DNA from: DATFNI01 sp963787205
Lineage (GTDB): Bacteria > Bacteroidota > Rhodothermia > Balneolales > DATFMH01
Assembly (NCBI GenBank): GCA_963787205.1
Contig: CAWBCD010000017.1
Location: 1-64,000, forward strand
Direction: 5' to 3'
Length of the DNA stretch: 64,000 nt
Below are positions 52,580-62,041 of the stretch, piece after piece. Under the pieces are notes generated by a model. The model ran no database searches, was not told where the DNA came from, and saw only the letters and a program-made list of their open reading frames with translations. Within the stretch, counting starts at the first letter, position 1, and each line of letters begins with the position of its first letter. Made by a program: the position numbers and the translations under genes.

Positions 52580-53791
52580 CTAACTCCTTTCAATCACAAC
52601 GGCCATACCCTGGCCCACGCCGACGCATAATGTGCAAAGGGCATATCGTTTCTTTTGCTCATGCAACTCGTACATGGCGGTAGTGAGCAGGCGAGCGCCG
52701 GTCATGCCGAGAGGATGCCCCAGAGCGATGGCACCACCATTAGAATTGACACGAGGATCTTCATCGTCGATGCCCAGTTCACGGAGCACAGCGAGACTCT
52801 GTGCCGCGAAAGCTTCATTGAGTTCGATGATATCCATATCGTCGAGATGTATACCGGTCCGTTTCAGCACCTTGCGTGTGGCTCCCACCGGACCTATCCC
52901 CATGATCATGGGTTCCACTCCAACGACCGCCGAAGCAACGATTCTTGCCTTGGGCGTCAGTTGGTAATCTTTCAGAGCCCGACCGGATGCGATAAGCATG
53001 GCACAGGCGCCATCGTTTATGCCGGAGGAGTTGCCTGCGGTGACCGATCCTTTGCCATCAGTGCGGAATGCAGGTCGTAACCCGGCCAGCACTTCTTCTG
53101 TTGTATCAGGACGAATGAATTCATCGTGTTCAAAGATCAACGACTCTTTCTTCCGAAGTGTGATTTCAACCGGTATGATCTCTTTGGCAAATCGGTCGTT
53201 GTCACGTGCTTTAGTGGCTTTCATCTGGGAGAGATAAGCAAAACGATCCTGGTCCTTTCGGTTGATCTTGTACGCTTCAACCAGGTTTTCGGCTGTGCAT
53301 CCCATACTTTCGGTTCCGTATTGTTTCTCCATTTCGGGATTGACGAATCGCCAGCCAAATGTGCTGTCATACATTTCAACCGCCCCGCCATATGGATGTC
53401 CGGATTTTGACAGAACCATTGGTCCGCGTGTCATGTGTTCCATACCACCGGCAATGAATAGGTCTCCTTCCCCTGCATTAATCGCATGATACGCCATGAC
53501 GGCCGCACTCATGCCGGAAGCACAGAGCCGGTTAATGGTTTGTCCGGGTACAGACGGCGGAATACCGGCCAGCAACGATGCCATGCGGGCCACGTTCCTG
53601 TTATCCTCTCCGGCCTGGTTGGCACAGCCCATAATGACGTCCTCTATGGATTCGGGTGGTACACCGGGGTTGCGTTTAAGCAGTTCTTTGATCGGAATGG
53701 CTGTGAGATCGTCGGCGCGGACCGGTGAGAGTGCGCCGCGCAGTTTTCCAATGGGAGTTCGTATGCCGTCTACCAGATATGCTTCACTCAT
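52580..53791 (-). CDS. paaJ: Acetyl-CoA acetyltransferase family, 3-oxoadipyl-CoA/3-oxo-5,6-dehydrosuberyl-CoA thiolase
   Basis: A 403-aa thiolase. The nucleophile Cys is in NRLCASGMSAAVMAYHAINA, the catalytic His in NSNGGAIALGHPLGMTGAR, and the final Cys in LCTLCVGVGQGMAVVIE. It performs the thiolytic steps of phenylacetate breakdown giving acetyl-CoA and succinyl-CoA. ATG 53791 is preferred to TTG 53797. It begins six bases after the paaI stop. Confidence 0.93.
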   Translation of the reverse strand: MSEAYLVDGIRTPIGKLRGALSPVRADDLTAIPIKELLKRNPGVPPESIEDVIMGCANQAGEDNRNVARMASLLAGIPPSVPGQTINRLCASGMSAAVMAYHAINAGEGDLFIAGGMEHMTRGPMVLSKSGHPYGGAVEMYDSTFGWRFVNPEMEKQYGTESMGCTAENLVEAYKINRKDQDRFAYLSQMKATKARDNDRFAKEIIPVEITLRKKESLIFEHDEFIRPDTTEEVLAGLRPAFRTDGKGSVTAGNSSGINDGACAMLIASGRALKDYQLTPKARIVASAVVGVEPMIMGIGPVGATRKVLKRTGIHLDDMDIIELNEAFAAQSLAVLRELGIDDEDPRVNSNGGAIALGHPLGMTGARLLTTAMYELHEQKKRYALCTLCVGVGQGMAVVIERS

Positions 53792-53797
53792 TATCAA

Positions 53798-54220
53798 TTA
53801 ATCGGAGTTTGAAATGAAATGGGAATCGTCCATTCTGTGGACAGTGCCTCTGAATGCCGCCACGGTCTCATCCCCATGTTTAATGGTGACCTTGTAAACA
53901 GCTGTATTTCGTGTCTTGCTCAGTTCTTCTGAAGATGCGCGCAACCGTTCACCAGACATCACCTTGTGCAGGAATGAGATGTTGTCTTCCAGTGCAAGGG
54001 CCTTCACGCCGTGAGTGTTAGAGGCAAAAGCAAGTGCCGAATCAGCCAGAGAAAAAAGGATGCCGCCATGGCACACGCCGAAACCATTCAGCATATCATC
54101 CCGAACGGTCATCTCCAGTGTGCAGCGGCCTTCCGATACTTCGATCACTTCAATGCCTAGCCATCGGCTAAACGGATCATTAGCCAGTATACGGTCAACT
54201 ATTTCTCTGTATTTGTCCAT
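53798..54220 (-). CDS. paaI: Hydroxyphenylacetyl-CoA thioesterase PaaI
   Basis: A 140-aa hotdog-fold thioesterase: FSRWLGIEVIEVSEGRCTLE, MLNGFGVCHGGILFSLADSA (active-site HGG region) and ASNTHGVKALALEDNISFLH. It rescues CoA from stalled phenylacetate intermediates. It lies between paaH and paaJ, with the GxxExxY cassette inserted upstream. Confidence 0.92.
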   Translation of the reverse strand: MDKYREIVDRILANDPFSRWLGIEVIEVSEGRCTLEMTVRDDMLNGFGVCHGGILFSLADSALAFASNTHGVKALALEDNISFLHKVMSGERLRASSEELSKTRNTAVYKVTIKHGDETVAAFRGTVHRMDDSHFISNSD

Positions 54221-54231
54221 GGGTTGAGTAT

Positions 54232-54618
54232 TTAGCCGAAATTTTTCTGCCGCGGATCTTCGCGGATTGTTTTAGTGAAGGCTAGCCTTTTGAATTCTGG
54301 TTTGTCGCCGAAATTGAGTAATAACCCGATTTTGGTGTCAGTAGCTTTTAAATAGTTAATCAGTTGAGCTATATGTTCTTTTTTGATATGGCTTACGGCT
54401 TTTAATTCAAGTATAATACTATGATTGACCAGAAGGTCGGCTTTAAAATCACCAACAATTACATTTCGAAAATGAACGGGAATAGCTTTTTGTTGTTCGA
54501 CTTCCAAACCTTCCGATAACAATACAATTTTCAAGGCATTTTCATATACAGATTCCAGAAAACCCGATCCCAATTCATTATAAACCTCATAAAAGCAATG
54601 GATAATCTTTTGAGTCAA
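54232..54618 (-). CDS. GxxExxY-family protein
   Basis: A 128-aa PD-(D/E)xK-like protein with the naming motif NELGSGFLESVYENALKIVL, then IPVHFRNVIVGDFKADLLVN (Asp), SIILELKAVSHIKKEHIAQL (ELK) and LINYLKATDTKIGLLLNFG. The last ~10 residues (REDPRQKNFG) are encoded in the left inverted repeat. It sits between paaI and paaH in operon orientation; biochemical function not established. Confidence 0.92.
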   Translation of the reverse strand: MTQKIIHCFYEVYNELGSGFLESVYENALKIVLLSEGLEVEQQKAIPVHFRNVIVGDFKADLLVNHSIILELKAVSHIKKEHIAQLINYLKATDTKIGLLLNFGDKPEFKRLAFTKTIREDPRQKNFG

Positions 54619-54691
54619 TTCACTATAAAGTAAGTTTTACTGCATATGCCCATATCTCCAATCTTATATTAAATCCGCGAGAATCCGCGGC
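54249..54691. mobile_element. GxxExxY cassette bounded by 20-bp inverted repeats
   Basis: The left arm is GCCGCGGATCTTCGCGGATT (54249-54268). The right arm (54672-54691), read on the minus strand, is GCCGCGGATTCTCGCGGATT; 18 of 20 bases match. Outer size is 443 bp with the GxxExxY gene alone inside. The adjacent CTGTGTGGATCCGTGG (54710-54725) looks like another decayed arm. Confidence 0.72.
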
Positions 54692-54706
54692 TATTTTCAA
54701 CCGTGT

Positions 54707-55903
54707 TCATCTGTGTGGATCCGTGGTCGAAAAAAAAGAGCCATTAGAATCAACGAGTCGTTTGAGCAGGGGATTGGGGCGGTAGCGGTCCTCACCGTAC
54801 ATATCCTGCAGCTCATCCAGTACACCCAGTACGGAAGACAATCCGATCTCTTCACCCCATTTCAGAAGACCTTTCGGATAATTGACACCCTTGGTCATAG
54901 CAAGGTCTACATCCTCAGCGGTCGCTATCTTCATAAAGACGGCATCGGCGGCCTCGTTGATCAGCATGCTCAGAATCCGGTAGAAGATCGATTCCAGCAA
55001 CTCCTCATCCCGGGCTGGTTGAATATTGAGCGATTCATTATCGTAGTTATAGAAGCCGTGGCCGGTTTTGCGTCCGAGATAACCCGCTTCAACCATACGT
55101 TTTTGAATAAATGACGGACGAAACCGGGGATCATAATAAAAAGCTTCGAAAACCGACTCGGTCACCGCATAATTAACATCATTGCCAATCAGATCCATGA
55201 GTTCAAACGGTCCCATCCTGAACCCACCCATCTTCTTCATGGCATGATCGACCGTTATGGCATTGGCGATACCTTCTTCCAGAATGCGTAGCGCCTCTCC
55301 ATAAAAGGGACGTGCAACCCGGTTGACGATGAATCCCGGCGTGTCTTTGGCTGTGACCGCGGTTTTCCCCCAGCCATTGATCAACTCACGGGTCAGGGTA
55401 ACTGCTTCGGAAGAGGTTGGGATGGCAGGCACGATTTCAACCAGTTCCATCAGTGGCGCAGGATTGAAAAAGTGTGTGCCGAGAAACCGGCCTGGCTTTT
55501 TGAATGCTGACGAAAGGGCCGCTAGGGATAGGGAAGAGGTGTTTGTTGCAATTATCGTATCGACAGATACAATAGATTCTATTTTGGTCAGAAGCGTCTT
55601 TTTAGTATCCAGTTGTTCGATGATAGCCTCGATTATTAATTCTGACCGATCCAGTTCTTTTATATTCGCGGAATGAGTGATGCGTCCCATGATGGCGTTC
55701 ACCTCATCCTGCTTCATCCTCTTTTTCCCGACCTGGCGGTTCAGAATGTAGTTCAGGTACTCCATGGAGCTTTTCAACGCCTTGGACTGGTTGTCATAGA
55801 TTATCACCTGATGCCCGTTGGTTGCGGCGACCTGAGCGATGCCTGTCCCCATGGTCCCGGCACCCAGTACGCCAACCCGGATAGATGTATTCATAGCTTT
55901 CAT
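54707..55903 (-). CDS. paaH: 3-hydroxyadipyl-CoA dehydrogenase / 3-hydroxyacyl-CoA dehydrogenase PaaH
   Basis: A 398-aa NAD-dependent enzyme. The Rossmann site is VGVLGAGTMGTGIAQVAATN, and the catalytic His lies in GRFLGTHFFNPAPLMELVEI with the conserved Asn in TPGFIVNRVARPFYGEALRI. A second C-terminal domain (RDEELLESIFYRILSMLINE) is present. Its start overlaps the paaG stop by four bases (ATGA). Confidence 0.93.
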   Translation of the reverse strand: MKAMNTSIRVGVLGAGTMGTGIAQVAATNGHQVIIYDNQSKALKSSMEYLNYILNRQVGKKRMKQDEVNAIMGRITHSANIKELDRSELIIEAIIEQLDTKKTLLTKIESIVSVDTIIATNTSSLSLAALSSAFKKPGRFLGTHFFNPAPLMELVEIVPAIPTSSEAVTLTRELINGWGKTAVTAKDTPGFIVNRVARPFYGEALRILEEGIANAITVDHAMKKMGGFRMGPFELMDLIGNDVNYAVTESVFEAFYYDPRFRPSFIQKRMVEAGYLGRKTGHGFYNYDNESLNIQPARDEELLESIFYRILSMLINEAADAVFMKIATAEDVDLAMTKGVNYPKGLLKWGEEIGLSSVLGVLDELQDMYGEDRYRPNPLLKRLVDSNGSFFSTTDPHR

Positions 55904-56682
55904 TTTCCAGTGAAATGTGGTTCTCTTTTTTCAATAAATGCACTCAGACCTTCCTGATAGTCATCCGTTTTTCCCGCCTGGGTCTGCAATTCTGCCTCAA
56001 ACTCCAATTGACTAATCAGATCGTTCGTATGGGATTGATTAAGTGCCCTTTTCGTGAGTGCAAGTCCTTTGGTCGGCAGATGAGCCAGTTTCCCAGCCAT
56101 TTTCCGCACTTCCTCCATCAGCCTGTCACTAGGGAAGGTCCTGTATATCAAACCGATCGATTCTGCTTCTTTTGCACTGATTTTCTCCCCGAGCATCATC
56201 ATCCCGGCGGCACGCTGCAGACCAACAAGTCGGGGAATGAAGTAGGTACCCCCGCTGTCCGGTATGAGTCCGAGGTGGCAAAATGACTGGATGAAGACGG
56301 CCTCCTCTGAGGCACAGACCAGGTCACAGGCAAGGGCAATATTAGCCCCGGCTCCGGCCGCGGTTCCATTCACTGCGGCAATGACCGGTTTGTTGAGTTC
56401 ACGAATACTCCTGATGATGGGATTGTAGCTGAAGCGTACGGTTTCCCCGAGAGGAACCTCGCGTTTTTCCATTATCTCACGAATATCCTGTCCTGCACTG
56501 AATGCGCGCCCGTTTCCCGTGAGCAGAATGCATCGAATCGATTGATCATATTCGGTTCGATTTAAGGCATCCTGCAGCTCTTTTGCCATATCGCTGTGAA
56601 AGCTGTTCAGTTTATCCGGACGGTTGAGAGTGATCTCTGCAATGCTGTCAGTTGCCTGGTATGTGATGTACAAATAAGACAT
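55900..56682 (-). CDS. paaG: 2-(1,2-epoxy-1,2-dihydrophenyl)acetyl-CoA isomerase (crotonase family)
   Basis: A 260-aa crotonase-fold enzyme: GNGRAFSAGQDIREIMEKRE, AVNGTAAGAGANIALACDLV and IQSFCHLGLIPDSGGTYFIP, where an Asp typical of PaaG-type isomerases appears in PDSGGT. It converts the ring epoxide into oxepin-CoA. ATG 56682 (GAAG upstream) is preferred to TTG 56709. It is the first gene of the paaG-H-I-J-Y set, and the promoter lies in 56683-56880. Confidence 0.9.
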   Translation of the reverse strand: MSYLYITYQATDSIAEITLNRPDKLNSFHSDMAKELQDALNRTEYDQSIRCILLTGNGRAFSAGQDIREIMEKREVPLGETVRFSYNPIIRSIRELNKPVIAAVNGTAAGAGANIALACDLVCASEEAVFIQSFCHLGLIPDSGGTYFIPRLVGLQRAAGMMMLGEKISAKEAESIGLIYRTFPSDRLMEEVRKMAGKLAHLPTKGLALTKRALNQSHTNDLISQLEFEAELQTQAGKTDDYQEGLSAFIEKREPHFTGK

Positions 56683-56899
56683 ATGAAAATCTTCATATAA
56701 ATATCTCAAAAATGTAAAAAAGCGCTTTTCTATTCTACATTATAAAATTACGCCAAAAAGAGTCTGTTCCCAAACCATAAGTTTCTAACGGATTAAAGTA
56801 CCTTGAACTGGCCGTTGCTTTCTTTGATTTGGCGTATTACGTTGTCTTCTTGTGAGATTAGGCTAAGTGTCATTCATTCAGTAGAATAATCCGGGAACT

Positions 56900-58213
56900 A
56901 TGATTTTACTTGTCTTCCTGCTCATCATTGTTCTGATCATTATTGCGACCGTAAGGTTCAAACTGCACCCATTTCTGACGTTGCTCGTGGCGGCTATAGC
57001 TGTTGGTTTTGCCGGTGGTCTAACGGGCTCAACGGTCATCACGCATATCGGCAAGGGGTTTGGAGGTACGCTTAAGAGCATTGGTATCGTCATCGCTTGC
57101 GGCTCGATTATCGGCACTTTCCTGGAGCGCAGTGGGGGAGCGAAAACCATGGCTTCGGCTATATTAAAAGTGGTGGGTGAAAATCGATCGGCGTTGGCGA
57201 TGAACATTACCGGTTTTATCGTTTCCATCCCTGTTTTCTGTGATTCCGGTTTTGTAATCCTTTCGATTTTGAACAAAGCGTTGAGCAAGAAAACAGGCAT
57301 CTCCGTTTCTGTTTTGGCGATTGCCCTGGCAACCGGTCTGTATACAACACATGTGTTTGTGCCACCCACACCCGGACCATTGGCAGCGGCTGCTACCTTA
57401 GGTGCCAACATCGGATTAGTCATCATGCTTGGGCTATTGGTTTCCATTCCAACATCCCTGGTGGGGTTGTTATGGGCGCGCTTCATCGGTCGGCATCTTA
57501 CGACGAACGGTTCCGAAGATGTGGAAGAAACAACAGAATCAGCAGTTCAACCTGGCGTAGGAATGTCTTTTCTACCTATTTTGCTGCCAATCATTCTCAT
57601 TGCATTAAAATCAATAGCGGATTATCCGACCCAGCCTTTCGGTTCCGGTTTTGTGATGCATCTGTTTGATGTCATTGGCGATCCGATCATTGCATTGATC
57701 ATCGGTGTTTTTGCAGCATTCGGACTCAGAAAAGCAGGCGACGACGCATTTGGCTGGGTATCGAAAGGATTGGCTAATGCAGGGGCGATCATCCTGATAA
57801 CAGGCGCTGGCGGTGCTTTCGGTGATATTCTTCGCACGACATCGATTGGTCAAACAGTGGGTTCAACGATGGCTCAATGGCACATGGGTATCTTCCTGCC
57901 ATTTATACTGGCTGCTTTTTTGAAAACGGCACAAGGATCATCGACCGTCGCCATTATTACCGCCTCGGCGCTGATGTCGCCGCTCCTGGCGCCGCTTGGA
58001 CTGGCATCGCCCGTTGCCAAAGCGTTGGTCGTTTTAGCTATCGGTGCCGGTTCGATGACGGTTTCACATATTAACGACAGCTACTTCTGGGTTGTCGCAC
58101 AATTCTCGGATATGGATACCAGTACCGCTCTTCGCGGTTTGACTCTGGCCACACTTATTCAAGGGATTACAGCCATTCTGACCATAGCTCTATTGAGCCT
58201 GGTCATGATATGA
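56900..58213 (+). CDS. gntP: GntP-family gluconate:H+ symporter-like permease
   Basis: A 437-aa protein with about 12 membrane helices. GntP hallmarks are FLTLLVAAIAVGFAGGLTGS, GGAKTMASAILKVVGENRSA, SIPVFCDSGFVILSILNKAL, THVFVPPTPGPLAAAATLGA and KTAQGSSTVAIITASALMSP. It probably imports gluconate or a related sugar acid; no gluconate kinase is nearby. Its 3' end overlaps the convergent deacetylase by 24 bp. Confidence 0.92.
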   Translation: MILLVFLLIIVLIIIATVRFKLHPFLTLLVAAIAVGFAGGLTGSTVITHIGKGFGGTLKSIGIVIACGSIIGTFLERSGGAKTMASAILKVVGENRSALAMNITGFIVSIPVFCDSGFVILSILNKALSKKTGISVSVLAIALATGLYTTHVFVPPTPGPLAAAATLGANIGLVIMLGLLVSIPTSLVGLLWARFIGRHLTTNGSEDVEETTESAVQPGVGMSFLPILLPIILIALKSIADYPTQPFGSGFVMHLFDVIGDPIIALIIGVFAAFGLRKAGDDAFGWVSKGLANAGAIILITGAGGAFGDILRTTSIGQTVGSTMAQWHMGIFLPFILAAFLKTAQGSSTVAIITASALMSPLLAPLGLASPVAKALVVLAIGAGSMTVSHINDSYFWVVAQFSDMDTSTALRGLTLATLIQGITAILTIALLSLVMI

Positions 58214-59251
58214 GCGTTGCCTGGACTGTTCGAACTCCGGAACCTTGTAATTGTAATCGACCGAATAGTTTTTCTGTATCCATTTCAACAGCCGTTTCCA
58301 GTAAAACAGGTTCACTTTGCTCACCATTTTGGGATGCGAAAGGAAGTGAAGGTAACTGTTCTGTTTGATGAATTGCTTGTAAACAGGATAGGTTGACTGG
58401 CTTAGGTTTTCAATGCCGAGATATTCATAATCAGTCGTGTTCTCTGTCGATGAATCGACGGATTTCCCTTCTACGCCTCTTCCGTTACCCATGCTGCGAT
58501 AACCCAGTTTCCAGTTCACCTTGCGCCACAACCGGTCGACGAGAGTCCGATAAGGGGACAATGAGATTGTACTGACCGGGTGTTCAAGGAACGGACCTTT
58601 ATCTACGGGCGACGGGACCTGCTCATCAAACGTATACCAATTATCTCCGGATATCGATCGGTAATCGTAGTCCTGTGCCATGGTGTGGGAAACAGACTTG
58701 CTGATGGCACTCAGATCATAGAAAATGTTATGTTTTTCGAAGTAGGGTTTGAAGTCAGAAAAAGGCATAAGAGACCACCCTCCGGCCCGGTAGCCCTCGA
58801 TCGGGTGATGTATGCCGGCAGCATCCTGAACTTCAGTCAATATCCGAATCGAATCTTCAAATAGCGTCTTTTTTTTCGGATCAGGAAGATTGTGGAACCG
58901 GTAATAACGATAATTTGTAATGGACCACTCATTTTTATCCGGATCATAATTGGCATCGACCCAATGCGGGTGGAGGTGTGGAAACAGGATATGACCTCTT
59001 TTCAGAATATCGGTCAATTGTGATTTGACCGTTTCATAGTCTTTCCCAGCCTTCTCATATTGATCAACCTGCTGTTCAAGTTGAATCAGGTAAGTGGTAT
59101 CAATGAAAAAAATAGCCGGTTTGATGCCATATGTATCAAAAATATTCAGAAGTCTGTTGGTTGGTTCAATCAGGCAATGGTTGATATCTCCGCTTTTATC
59201 CCCCAGAAAAAGCTCGTAATCGAATGTTATCAGTATTCTCTTGTTCATCAT
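58190..59251 (-). CDS. Polysaccharide-deacetylase-fold protein
   Basis: A protein of about 353 aa. A NodB-like start, RILITFDYELFLGDKSGD, carries the motif-1 Asp, FPHLHPHWVDANYD may be the metal-binding His pair, and GYRAGGWSLMPF resembles motif 3. The C-terminal extension has no recognised domain. It is presumed cytosolic or peripheral because no signal peptide is seen. ATG 59251 is preferred over TTG 59275. The substrate is probably a surface glycan. Confidence 0.75.
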   Translation of the reverse strand: MMNKRILITFDYELFLGDKSGDINHCLIEPTNRLLNIFDTYGIKPAIFFIDTTYLIQLEQQVDQYEKAGKDYETVKSQLTDILKRGHILFPHLHPHWVDANYDPDKNEWSITNYRYYRFHNLPDPKKKTLFEDSIRILTEVQDAAGIHHPIEGYRAGGWSLMPFSDFKPYFEKHNIFYDLSAISKSVSHTMAQDYDYRSISGDNWYTFDEQVPSPVDKGPFLEHPVSTISLSPYRTLVDRLWRKVNWKLGYRSMGNGRGVEGKSVDSSTENTTDYEYLGIENLSQSTYPVYKQFIKQNSYLHFLSHPKMVSKVNLFYWKRLLKWIQKNYSVDYNYKVPEFEQSRQRSYHDQAQ

Positions 59252-59420
59252 ATCGAAAATGAAAATTTTAGCCAATCATAAAATACCTATCAGAGAACCT
59301 AAAAGCCCCCCGACTTTTAGATCATCGCCCTTCGAATTTAAAAATAAACCATGGTGTACTTAATATTGTTACAACATAACATATTCGATTTCAAAGTTGA
59401 TATTAAAATCTTCCATTAAA

Positions 59421-59957
59421 ATGAAAAATCGGATGGGGATGATACTGAATGAAAAGAATGTACAGACCTTTATACTGGATGAGGATGGCAACTTTCCTAA
59501 TAACAGGCAATTGCCTGTTTTACTATATCGTAATGTTCTGAAATCGAAAGATAATCTGGCCGGGCAATTCGAATCACTATTAGCCGGCAACGGTTGGTCA
59601 GGGACGTGGCGAAACGGAATTTTCGGCTATCACCATTATCACAGCAATGCACATGAAGTGCTGGCAGTCTATTCAGGTTCCGTGACCGCTCAACTGGGCG
59701 GACCGGATGGTCAACCCTTTGATCTCAGTGCCGGCGATGTGGTGGTCTTGCCCGCAGGTACGGCGCACAAGCGCCTGTCATCAGCGGGAAATTTTGGCGT
59801 AATTGGTGCTTATCCCAAGGGCCAGGAAAATTATGATATGAATTACGGAAGAGAGGATGAGCGACCTCAAACCGATCAGAACATAGAACGGGTTTCTCTG
59901 CCGGAGGCAGATCCCATTTATGGAGAGAATGGTCCGTTGATGAGATATTGGAAGTAG
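59421..59957 (+). CDS. Cupin-domain protein, YjlB-like
   Basis: A protein of about 178 aa. The cupin core is WRNGIFGYHHYHSNAHEVLA with metal-binding His/Glu, followed by YSGSVTAQLGGPDGQPFDLS and AGDVVVLPAGTAHKRLSSAG with the second His. The NYGREDERPQTDQNIERV tail is typical of the YjlB group. Function not established. The start could also be ATG 59439. Confidence 0.88.
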   Translation: MKNRMGMILNEKNVQTFILDEDGNFPNNRQLPVLLYRNVLKSKDNLAGQFESLLAGNGWSGTWRNGIFGYHHYHSNAHEVLAVYSGSVTAQLGGPDGQPFDLSAGDVVVLPAGTAHKRLSSAGNFGVIGAYPKGQENYDMNYGREDERPQTDQNIERVSLPEADPIYGENGPLMRYWK

Positions 59958-59968
59958 CTGAACAAAAG

Positions 59969-59997
59969 CTGCGACGCACTTCTAAAGTGCGTCGCAG
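59969..59997. terminator. Strong hairpin between convergent cupin and trpB genes
   Basis: CTGCGACGCACT (59969-59980) and AGTGCGTCGCAG (59986-59997) pair perfectly over 12 bases with a 5-nt loop. There are no long T-runs, but its position between convergent genes suggests a shared stop. Confidence 0.7.
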
Positions 59998-60015
59998 TTA
60001 TCCATTATTCCATTA

Positions 60016-61383
60016 TTACTCTACAGGATGCAGATTCAGCTCTTTCAGTCCGGAATATAATTCTTCGTCGGATAGTTTGTGATCTTCAAGTTTGCCGGCG
60101 AAATAGGCTTCATAGGCGCTCATGTCAAAGAATCCGTGGCCGCAAAGATTGAAGAGGATCGTTTTTGGAGTGCCCTCTTCTTTTGCTCTTTGGGCTTCGC
60201 GGAATACCTGCGCAATGCCATGGGTAGCCTCCGGTGCGGGGATTATCCCTTCAGCCTTGGCAAATTGTACTCCTGCCGCAAAACACTCGAGTTGTTGCAG
60301 GGCCACCGCTTCGATGTGTTTATCTTTCAGAAGCTGACTAACGATAGCTCCGGCGCCATGGTAACGGAGTCCGCCTGCATGGATAGGCGCAGGCACGAAA
60401 GTGTGACCCAACGTATACATGGGCAGCAAGGGAGTCATGCCGACAGAATCACCAAAATCATACCTGAATTCCCCCTTGGTTAGTTTGGGACACGAAGCGG
60501 GCTCGACGGCGATGCAGCGGATATTCTTTCCCTCGGCAAAGTTGTAACGGAGGAAGGGAAATGAGATCCCTGCAAAATTAGAACCGCCGCCAAATGGAGC
60601 GATTACAATATCAGGGAAGTCGCCAGCTTTTTCCAACTGTTTGATGGCTTCTTGTCCGATCACAGTTTGGTGCATCAACACGTGATTTAAGACGCTGCCG
60701 AGTGAATATTTGGTGTCGTTGTTTGTGGCTGCCCGCTCGACGGCCTCAGAGATGGCGATGCCCAGGCTTCCCGGAGAGTCGGGGTGTTCTGCCAATATTT
60801 TTTTACCTGCCTCAGTCTTATTTGTTGGTGAGGCAAAGACATTGGCGCCCCACGTATTCATCATCAGCTTGCGATAGGGCTTTTGTTCGTAGCTGATTTT
60901 CACCATATATACTTCGAGGTCGATTCCGAAATGCTGGCAGGCAAACGCCAGGGCGCTTCCCCACTGACCGGCACCGGTTTCGGTAGTCAGCCGTTTGACA
61001 CCCTCTTTTTTATTGTAATAGGCCTGTGCAACCGCTGTGTTGGGCTTATGTGAACCCGCCGGACTTACACCTTCGTATTTGTAGTAGATCCTCGCCGGGG
61101 TATCCAGGAGTTTCTCGAGATTGTAAGCCCGATACAGGGGAGTGGGTCTCCACAATTTGTATACATCCCGTACTTCATCCGGTATCTCAATCCACCGTTC
61201 TTTCGACACTTCCTGTTTGATCAATTCCATCGGGAAAAGCGGTGCCAGATCATCGGGACCAATAGGCTGTTTCGTTCCCGGATGCAGGGGAGGCATCATT
61301 TGACCGGGCATATCCGCCTGGATGTTATACCAGTTTTCAGGTATTTCTTTTTCGGTAAGTAAAATCTTATGCTTCTTTTCCAT
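60016..61383 (-). CDS. trpB: TrpB-like pyridoxal-phosphate enzyme (TrpB2 type)
   Basis: A protein of about 455 aa. The N-terminal extension WYNIQADMPGQMMPPLHPGT is characteristic of TrpB2. The PLP Lys lies in GVSPAGSHKPNTAVAQAYYN, the catalytic Glu in TETGAGQWGSALAFAC, the phosphate loop in APFGGGSNFAGISFP, and the end has LFNLCGHGFFDMSAYEAYF. It converts indole and serine to tryptophan, possibly as a salvage enzyme since no trpA is beside it. ATG 61383 is the start. Confidence 0.93.
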   Translation of the reverse strand: MEKKHKILLTEKEIPENWYNIQADMPGQMMPPLHPGTKQPIGPDDLAPLFPMELIKQEVSKERWIEIPDEVRDVYKLWRPTPLYRAYNLEKLLDTPARIYYKYEGVSPAGSHKPNTAVAQAYYNKKEGVKRLTTETGAGQWGSALAFACQHFGIDLEVYMVKISYEQKPYRKLMMNTWGANVFASPTNKTEAGKKILAEHPDSPGSLGIAISEAVERAATNNDTKYSLGSVLNHVLMHQTVIGQEAIKQLEKAGDFPDIVIAPFGGGSNFAGISFPFLRYNFAEGKNIRCIAVEPASCPKLTKGEFRYDFGDSVGMTPLLPMYTLGHTFVPAPIHAGGLRYHGAGAIVSQLLKDKHIEAVALQQLECFAAGVQFAKAEGIIPAPEATHGIAQVFREAQRAKEEGTPKTILFNLCGHGFFDMSAYEAYFAGKLEDHKLSDEELYSGLKELNLHPVE

Positions 61384-61683
61384 TATTAAACACGGTGGTT
61401 TGGTTTTTGATTGAGAGTACACATGGATAATGCCATGCCGAACCTGGGCAAGTTTCTTTGGAAATGCATCGTATCCCCGCAGCGTTTGCCGGTCTCAATA
61501 TTTTCATTTCTTTTAAAATCAGCAAGAAATAAATGAGGTTCTCGAGAATAAAGAACGGAACACGGACAACACGGATGACACAGATTTTCGCAGATAGAAT
61601 TAAAGATAGCCCGTTTCATCCACGTGGAGAAGGATTGGAGTGAGGTATGGTTCGTTTTTTTCCGGAAAAGTTATCGTTTAACT
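61384..61683. other. 300-bp gap with a decayed repeat
   Basis: No gene is seen. ACACGGACAACACGGATGAC, ACAGATTTTCGCAGAT (about 61560-61597) resembles the outer sequence of the GxxExxY cassette family and is probably a solo or decayed arm. Confidence 0.45.
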
Positions 61684-61968
61684 TCAGCAAATCGTACCAT
61701 CATCGTCGATGTAGCAGGCATCGGATTTGAATTTATCCCATAGATCCATTATTCGCTTAAGTTCTTTTAGCCGGGCTTTTAATTCTTCTTCCCCGCTTAC
61801 CGTATCTCCATTATCTAAGAGAACCGGAAGTTCATGACCCTTAGTTGCATCCGGTAATTCACTTTGATCAGCCACGACGATCGTTTTATGAGCTATCACC
61901 ATATCATCTAGGGCCTCGTCAACCTGATCAGCGAGCTTGCTGTGTTCCGATCTGTAAAATGTAATCAT
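61684..61968 (-). CDS. Glutaredoxin-fold-like protein without the active-site cysteines
   Basis: A 94-aa protein: ITFYRSEHSKLADQVDEALD, then HKTIVVADQSELPDATKGHE and LPVLLDNGDTVSGEEELKAR. The beta-alpha-beta start, the cis-Pro-like LPVLLDNG and a following helix recall glutaredoxin/GST N-domains, but the CxxC position reads SEHS. A C-terminal DACYIDDDGTIC adds two Cys. Function unknown. Confidence 0.6.
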   Translation of the reverse strand: MITFYRSEHSKLADQVDEALDDMVIAHKTIVVADQSELPDATKGHELPVLLDNGDTVSGEEELKARLKELKRIMDLWDKFKSDACYIDDDGTIC

Positions 61969-62041
61969 CGCGGTTTTACCGGTTGGGGTTTGCGGTTAGT
62001 ATATAAACGTGTGTCCGATGTTAGTGTTTTCTGTTTTCAAA

